A stretch of DNA of 6,744 nt. Origin: Nitrospiraceae bacterium. Its GTDB lineage: Bacteria > Nitrospirota > Thermodesulfovibrionia > Thermodesulfovibrionales > UBA9159. Below, piece by piece: positions 1-3,932 of this stretch; positions within the stretch are counted from its first letter, which is position 1; the number at the start of each line of letters is the position of its first letter. The position numbers were made by a program, and so were the translations under genes. The notes below the pieces were generated by a model. That model was given only the letters and a program-made list of their open reading frames with translations, ran no database searches and had not been told where the DNA came from. The stretch covers positions 8,781 through 15,524 of the forward strand of contig DMNE01000014.1 in assembly GCA_003453735.1 (NCBI GenBank), written 5' to 3'.

Positions 1-1
1 C

Positions 2-1045
2 ATCAACGGTATCCTTACTTCACCCGGTGCAGAACCCGAGGAGCTCTTTATTGAATCTCTCTTGACCCTTAAACGTCCTGAGATCGTGCCGACAGAGGTT
101 TCTGATGTGCCGGTCGAAAAGGATCTCGTGATAGTCGGTGCAGGGCCCGCGGGAATGACTGCCGGGATATATGCGGAACGAGCCGGTCTCAAGACCGTGG
201 TGCTCGAAAGAGAGAACATTGGCGGGCAGGTTACCATAACCCCTGAGGTCGAAAACTATCCTGGATTTACGAGGATCCCCGGCAAGACCCTCGTCGATAT
301 GATAGCGCAACAGGCAGCACAGTATACCGAGATCCATCTTTCGGAAGAGATAAAAGAGATAGAAAAGACCGATGACAGGTTCCAGGTCAAAACAAACTGG
401 GCAATCTACAAAGCAAGGGGGATTATTATCGCGTCGGGAGTGAGCAACAAGAGGTTGGACGTGCCTGGAGAAAACAGGCTTTATGGCAAGGGTGTGAGTT
501 ATTGTGCGGAATGTGACGGGTACTTTTTCAAGGACGGCAAGCAGGTGATCGTTGTGGGCGGAGGCAACACGGCAGCCACCTATGCCCTGTATCTTCACAC
601 CCTCGGAGCAAAAGTTACCCTCGTGCACAGAAGAGCTGCATTGAGATGCGAGATCAGACTGCAGGAGAGTATGTCCCGAGAGGGGATAGAAATTCTTTGG
701 CACAGCGAGGTGAGAGAGATTCTCGGCGATAAGTTGGTCAAGGCGGTCAAGATCGAAGACACGCTACAGAAGACGGTCAGGGAAATCCCTGCAGAAGGCG
801 TGTTCATCGCTATCGGTTACATTCCCAATAACGAGATCGCTAAAATGCTCACGTTGGAGGTTGACGAGGAAGGATATATCAAGGTCGACAGGAAGCAGAG
901 GACATCTATGCCCATGGTGTATGCGGCCGGAGATATCACCGGCGGTGTCAAGCAGATTGTTGTCGCTGTATCAGAAGGTTCCCTTGCCGCTCTAACGGCC
1001 TTTGAAGATATAGAAATTCCGTACTGGATTGAAGCAAAACTATAG
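2..1045 (+). CDS. Thioredoxin reductase-like FAD/NAD(P)H flavoprotein, apparently with an N-terminal thioredoxin-like domain; 5'-partial
   Basis: The reading frame is open to the left edge, so the true start lies outside; 347 residues are visible and the gene ends at TAG 1043-1045. An internal TTG at 62 is not a convincing start. Seen: FAD-binding GAGPAG (137-154), redox pair CAEC followed by DG (503-514), NAD(P)-binding GGGNTA (557-574), HRR with a following Arg (626-646) as in NADPH-using members, and the C-terminal FAD motif AAGDITGG. These match the low-molecular-weight thioredoxin reductase family, which passes electrons from NADPH through FAD to a CxxC disulfide. The first 20 or so codons (ING..TSPG..PEELF.ESLL) do not belong to that family; they look like the last strand and helix of a thioredoxin/glutaredoxin fold. 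I therefore infer a fused N-terminal redox domain, as in AhpF-like proteins, with its own CxxC upstream of the window. Cytoplasmic; no membrane segment visible. Confidence 0.9.
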   Translation: MNGILTSPGAEPEELFIESLLTLKRPEIVPTEVSDVPVEKDLVIVGAGPAGMTAGIYAERAGLKTVVLERENIGGQVTITPEVENYPGFTRIPGKTLVDMIAQQAAQYTEIHLSEEIKEIEKTDDRFQVKTNWAIYKARGIIIASGVSNKRLDVPGENRLYGKGVSYCAECDGYFFKDGKQVIVVGGGNTAATYALYLHTLGAKVTLVHRRAALRCEIRLQESMSREGIEILWHSEVREILGDKLVKAVKIEDTLQKTVREIPAEGVFIAIGYIPNNEIAKMLTLEVDEEGYIKVDRKQRTSMPMVYAAGDITGGVKQIVVAVSEGSLAALTAFEDIEIPYWIEAKL

Positions 1046-1049
1046 ACCG

Positions 1050-1592
1050 CTACTCGCAGGATTCCTTCGTGCATTCAATAACTTCAAAGGCGAGGAGGAT
1101 TCTCTTTTCCCTATCCATTCGCTCTGAAGGACAGGCTATGCATTTTGCAGTACGAAGCATCTGCTCTGCGTGAGCCCTGGCCGGTATCGAATGCAGTCCC
1201 TCAGCGAGAAGCTTCCCTGTCATGACATCGAGCAACCGAGCGCGAGAGCCGTCAGTTACCATAGCATAGGGAATCTGGCAGGTATCCACAACCCTCGCAA
1301 AGGCCACAAGATGCCGCTCCCTTGATTCCAGGGCACCCGGAGAACATTTTAAGGCCATAAATCTCTGACCATTGAGATTGATGATATAATCGACAGACGT
1401 ATTTTCTTTTTTTTCGTCCACACGAATCTCGAAGACCACATTCTCTTCGATATCATCTTCAGCGTAGCCCTTTACGGTGATTAGATAATCTCGGATGCTT
1501 TCCCTTATAAACGAAAGGAGTTTCTCCGCTTTCTCTTCAGTTTCTTCAATTTTCTCCCGGACGATTCTCCGGCGGTCAAAGTCTTCTGACAA
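1050..1592 (-). CDS. Stand-alone HsdR N-terminal-like protein (PD-(D/E)xK nuclease fold), catalytic Glu apparently missing
   Basis: 180 residues from a TTG start (1590-1592) to TAG (1050-1052). The start is supported by GAGG eight bases upstream and by the lack of a better in-frame start. After a charged helical N-terminus (about residues 1-35), the segment RDYL..VKGY..DDIEE resembles the opening of the type I restriction R-subunit N-terminal domain. It is followed by D68, the strand leading to A80-L81-K82, and IPYAMVTDG...LLD (107-122), the usual order in the HSDR_N_2 family. Nuclease members carry D...ExK; here the Glu position reads Ala, so cleavage activity is doubtful. There is no helicase/translocase domain and no HsdM or HsdS nearby, so this is not a restriction system. 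Similar short proteins occur, as I recall, in Desulfobacterota with no known role. The Cys-rich C-terminus (C151, C154, C174, C179) is notable. It is the second gene of a minus-strand pair, probably translated by coupling to the upstream gene. Confidence 0.75.
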   Translation of the reverse strand: MSEDFDRRRIVREKIEETEEKAEKLLSFIRESIRDYLITVKGYAEDDIEENVVFEIRVDEKKENTSVDYIINLNGQRFMALKCSPGALESRERHLVAFARVVDTCQIPYAMVTDGSRARLLDVMTGKLLAEGLHSIPARAHAEQMLRTAKCIACPSERMDREKRILLAFEVIECTKESCE

Positions 1593-1600
1593 TTTTTTTT

Positions 1601-1604
1601 CCTC
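1601..1604 (-). promoter_or_regulatory. Ribosome binding site overlapping the upstream stop codon
   Basis: On the minus strand GAGG lies eight bases before the TTG start at 1592. The spacer is a run of eight A residues (1593-1600 on this strand read as T). The TGA stop of the upstream gene (1603-1605) shares two bases with this site, so ribosomes ending there are placed for re-initiation. This site decides the TTG start. Confidence 0.6.
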
Positions 1605-2010
1605 AGTGAAAGGATTTCTCTTTAACCAGGATTACCGGCAGAGGTGCCGAGTTTACGAGGACCCCATCTATATAGTTTTCTATCCAGTATGTACCCGGCT
1701 CCTTAAACTCTATATTCAGATGGATCGATATATCTCTGTGTTTGTACCGCGCATTCGTGAGGCGCAACCGCGTCTGGGTTTCCCGAAGAATGGTTTTCCG
1801 GTCTGGCGAGAGGATCCTCAAGAGGACATCAAAGTCTCCAGACCCTTCGCTCCACTCATTGATGATCGCGAGTTTTGTCTGAACAGCGGGAAAGTGCGTC
1901 GCATAGATACTCTCAAAAAGACCCATGAGACTGATCTTTCCCCCAATCTCCTGCCTCACATCATCACATAGAAGGATGAAATTAAAAGCCGGCCTCGTCT
2001 TTTCCCCCAT
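1603..2010 (-). CDS. Conserved protein resembling the DUF6941 family, function unknown
   Basis: 135 residues from ATG (2008-2010) to TGA (1603-1605). The N-terminus, FILLCDDVRQE (11-21) then GGKISLMGLFESI (23-35), and the later PAVQTKLAI (41-49), resemble a family of short bacterial proteins that I recognise as DUF6941: a 'CDxVRxE..GK.SLxGxF' opening, a beta-rich middle, and an EPGTY.IE.Y.DG (104-116) plus PLPV (123-126) ending. The many alternating hydrophobic strands suggest a compact beta-sandwich. There is no signal peptide, membrane segment or catalytic motif, so it is probably cytoplasmic. No function is assigned to this family as far as I know, and none is suggested here. It is the first gene of the pair with the HsdR-N-like protein; eleven bases separate its stop from that gene's start codon. 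A TATAAT box sits only five bases before the ATG, with no clear ribosome binding site. Confidence 0.75.
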   Translation of the reverse strand: MGEKTRPAFNFILLCDDVRQEIGGKISLMGLFESIYATHFPAVQTKLAIINEWSEGSGDFDVLLRILSPDRKTILRETQTRLRLTNARYKHRDISIHLNIEFKEPGTYWIENYIDGVLVNSAPLPVILVKEKSFH

Positions 2011-2015
2011 AAAAT

Positions 2016-2021
2016 ATTATA
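2016..2021 (-). promoter_or_regulatory. Perfect -10 box (TATAAT) immediately before the minus-strand pair
   Basis: Read on the minus strand, TATAAT is followed by five bases and then the ATG at 2010. At 16-18 bp upstream only poor -35 matches exist (for example CGATGG at 2039-2044). With a normal discriminator length, transcription would begin on or within the start codon, giving a leaderless message. The box could also be chance in a short AT-rich stretch. Confidence 0.45.
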
Positions 2022-2050
2022 CCTGAATTACCATAAAACCATCGCCGAGA

Positions 2051-2086
2051 CATTTGAGGCGGCAAAAAGAGAGAGCAACCTCAATG
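2051..2086. repeat. Imperfect inverted repeat TTGAGG / CCTCAA
   Basis: TTGAGG (2054-2059) pairs with CCTCAA (2079-2084). Allowing one bulged base, CA/TG extends the arms to eight pairs, with a purine-rich loop of 19 bases. There is no T-run after either arm, so it is not an intrinsic terminator. It may be a protein site or chance. Confidence 0.2.
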
Positions 2087-2191
2087 GCTTATCTTATCTC
2101 TCATCGCGCTTTTTGCGGTAAGAGGCCCAATCACCTTGTTTTGCCTAAAATGACCATCCAGTGCCCTGCCTTCCGGTTGGCCGCAAATAGG

Positions 2192-2220
2192 TTGGAAGAA
2201 CCCTTGATATGTGATACCAT
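2192..2220 (+). promoter_or_regulatory. Candidate sigma-70 promoter for the nitroreductase-putA operon
   Basis: TTGGAA (2192-2197, 4 of 6 to consensus), a 17-base spacer, and TACCAT (2215-2220, 4 of 6) with an extended -10 TG at 2212-2213. The start of transcription would fall near 2227, giving a leader of about 70 bases before the ATG at 2295. It was found by eye; weaker alternatives exist in the same region. Confidence 0.35.
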
Positions 2221-2234
2221 GTTTGAGGGAACAA

Positions 2235-2254
2235 TCAGTCAATCATATGACTGA
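2235..2254. promoter_or_regulatory. Palindrome, possible operator for the nitroreductase-putA operon
   Basis: TCAGTCA (2235-2241) and TGACTGA (2248-2254) form perfect seven-base arms around a six-base centre. The half-site ATGACT at 2247-2252 recurs at 2267-2272, 20 bp or about two helical turns downstream. The palindrome lies just after the predicted transcription start, a usual place for a repressor site. As RNA it would be a weak hairpin with no U-run, so a DNA operator is more likely than a terminator. I do not recognise the regulator. Confidence 0.35.
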
Positions 2255-2280
2255 CCACCAATAAAGATGACTTGGCGACT

Positions 2281-2285
2281 AAAGG
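2281..2285 (+). promoter_or_regulatory. Ribosome binding site of the nitroreductase gene
   Basis: AAAGG with nine bases to the ATG at 2295. This supports that start over the out-of-frame ATG at 2288. Confidence 0.5.
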
Positions 2286-2294
2286 CATGACGCA

Positions 2295-3932
2295 ATGGCA
2301 ATCAGTGAAGAGGTAATCCAATATCATGACCGAACGAAGCATCATCCCCACAGGTATGCAAAATCTCCCGACTACCTCGATTGGGCGAACGAACCTGATC
2401 CGTTCAGAAGATATGATGGCGTGCGTCTCATTCCTCTACCTCTCGCTGAAAAGGATCCGGAAGCGGATTACCTGGATCTCTATGAGAGGAAAAACAGTAC
2501 TTTCCAGGCCATCTCCCTCAAGACTATAGGCACCTTTCTTGAGTTGTCTCTGGGGCTTTCTGCCTGGAAGTCTTTCGGGGGAGCCTCGTGGGCGCTGAGG
2601 ATAAATCCCTCAAGCGGCAATCTCCATCCAACAGAAGCGCATTTGATCTTGCCCCCCTGGGAAGGCAATACTCAGGGCGGGGTGTACCATTACAATCCCT
2701 TTTATCATGCCCTTGAGCAGAGAGCAACACCAGGTGAAAAGCTATGGGCAAAGATCAGAGAGCACTTCCTCACCGAGGGTTTTTTCGTAGCACTGACCAG
2801 CATCTATTGGCGGGAGTCATGGAAATACGGCGAACGGGCATACCGGTACTGCAATCATGACGCGGGGCATGCAGCGGCAAGTTTGAGCTTCTCCGGAACT
2901 CTCCTCGGATGGAACATTACCTATCTCAACGCACTGTCGGATCAGGACGTAGAGACTGTGCTGGGATTCCATAAGACGAGGTGGAAAAGATTCGAGGAAG
3001 AACATCCCGACTTTCTCTTATTCGTTCATGCGAGATCAGAAAAAGACGTCCCAAGAGAGATTCCTTTAGAACTCATCCAATCCTTCAGGTCTCTCTCCTA
3101 TAGCGGCGAGCCGAATCCATTGAGTAATAGGCCTACAGATTGGCACGTCATAGAGGAAGTATCATCCAAAATCGTCAAGCCGAGGACTCAGGGAAAGAGC
3201 TATCAATATCGGGTTCACGATTCTTTTCAAGAAAAGATGCCTTTGCAGGAAGCGACAAAGATCATTCGCCGGAGAAGAAGTGCCGTGGCATTTGACGGAA
3301 AGACATACATGCCGAAGGAACACTTCTTTGGGTTGCTGGAAAAGACCATCCCGCGCAATCATAAGGCTCCCTTTGACCTGGAACTCGGCGAACCCTCTGT
3401 CCACCTCCTGGTATTTGCCCACCGTGTTACTGGCCTGCAAAGCGGACTTTATTTCTTGTTTCGCCACGAAAGAGATCTCGAAGAGATCAAACAGAGGTGT
3501 CATTCAAGTTTCTTATGGAAAAGGGTTGACAATACACCCGAGTCCCTTCTCTTTTATCTTCTCAAAGAAGGCGATTTTCGATCCACGGGGCAATCGGTGA
3601 GCTGCCATCAGGAAATCGCCGCTGACGGGGCGCTCTGTTTTGCAATGATAGCAAGATTCAAAGAACATATTGAAAAAGCTCCTTTTTTATACCGCACTCT
3701 TCACTGGGAGGCGGGCTTAATCGGACAGATTCTCTACCTCGAGGCGGAAGCCTGTTCTCTGAGGGGCACGGGGATGGGATGTTTTTTTGATGATGCTGTC
3801 CATGAGGTGATGGGATTTTCCGATAACTCGTTCCAGGACCTGTACCATTTTGGCATTGGCGAGGCTGTCGAGGATTTAAGGCTGGTGACGCTTCCTCCTT
3901 ACCACCATTTGGCGAAGGGGAAACAGTCATGA
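2295..3932 (+). CDS. SagB/ThcOx-type tandem nitroreductase (FMN-dependent oxidoreductase)
   Basis: 545 residues, ATG to TGA (3930-3932). The opening YHDRTKHH...YLDWANEPDPFRRY (10-40) is typical of long SagB/ThcOx-family dehydrogenases. The first nitroreductase domain (about 70-250) has RINPSSGNLHPTEAH (102-116), GVYHYNPFYHALE (129-141) and YRYCNHDAGH (183-192), the usual FMN and dimer regions. The second domain (about 315-530) has RRRRSAVAFDG (325-335), GLYFL (384-388) and HWEAGLIGQILYLEAEA (470-486), then GIGE (520-523). Family members oxidise azolines to azoles in modified peptides, using FMN, but the family is broader and most members have no known substrate. No SagC/SagD-type cyclodehydratase or precursor peptide is seen, so a peptide-modifying role is not supported. 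There is no signal peptide. Its stop overlaps the putA start, so the two are co-translated and probably share a pathway or redox partner. Confidence 0.9.
   Translation: MAISEEVIQYHDRTKHHPHRYAKSPDYLDWANEPDPFRRYDGVRLIPLPLAEKDPEADYLDLYERKNSTFQAISLKTIGTFLELSLGLSAWKSFGGASWALRINPSSGNLHPTEAHLILPPWEGNTQGGVYHYNPFYHALEQRATPGEKLWAKIREHFLTEGFFVALTSIYWRESWKYGERAYRYCNHDAGHAAASLSFSGTLLGWNITYLNALSDQDVETVLGFHKTRWKRFEEEHPDFLLFVHARSEKDVPREIPLELIQSFRSLSYSGEPNPLSNRPTDWHVIEEVSSKIVKPRTQGKSYQYRVHDSFQEKMPLQEATKIIRRRRSAVAFDGKTYMPKEHFFGLLEKTIPRNHKAPFDLELGEPSVHLLVFAHRVTGLQSGLYFLFRHERDLEEIKQRCHSSFLWKRVDNTPESLLFYLLKEGDFRSTGQSVSCHQEIAADGALCFAMIARFKEHIEKAPFLYRTLHWEAGLIGQILYLEAEACSLRGTGMGCFFDDAVHEVMGFSDNSFQDLYHFGIGEAVEDLRLVTLPPYHHLAKGKQS
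3915..3920 (+). promoter_or_regulatory. Strong ribosome binding site of putA, inside the preceding gene
   Basis: AAGGGG lies eight bases before the ATG at 3929, within the last codons of the nitroreductase gene. The start and the preceding stop overlap as ATGA. Together they fix the putA start. Confidence 0.75.

Larger units (their letters stand above)
2011..2294. other. Divergent intergenic region
   Basis: 284 bases between the divergent start codons. It holds the minus-strand TATAAT, an imperfect inverted repeat, a candidate plus-strand promoter, a palindrome and a ribosome binding site, all listed separately. A 56-codon ATG frame (2084-2254) crosses it but resembles no family. From about 2090 to 2190 I see nothing I can name. 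Confidence 0.6.

Noticed and set aside
20..703. 227-codon open frame on the minus strand
   Set aside because: Antisense to the thioredoxin reductase gene, whose FAD, CxxC and NADPH motifs span the same region.
985..1005. Short hairpin GCCG/CGGC near the end of the reductase gene
   Set aside because: Only four pairs, no T-run on either side, and inside coding sequence; not credible as a terminator.
1050..1592. Type I restriction-modification system
   Set aside because: Only an R-subunit N-terminal-like domain is present. There is no motor domain, methylase or specificity subunit, and the catalytic Glu is missing.
1495..1971. 158-codon plus-strand frame
   Set aside because: Antisense to the two minus-strand genes that match known families; its own translation resembles nothing.
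2120..2190. Possible remnant of an insertion-sequence end (TGGTCATTTTAGGC-like on the minus strand)
   Set aside because: It vaguely recalls IS21-type terminal repeats, but there is no second copy, no target duplication and no transposase fragment.
2054..2254. Small plus-strand ORF (56 codons from ATG 2084, weak GAGAG upstream)
   Set aside because: The translation resembles no family, and it overlaps the candidate promoter and palindrome, which explain the region better. A small peptide cannot be excluded without conservation data.
2272..2287. Possible sigma-54 promoter (TTGGC...GGCA)
   Set aside because: The GG and GC elements are one base too close together and the -12 element is poor.
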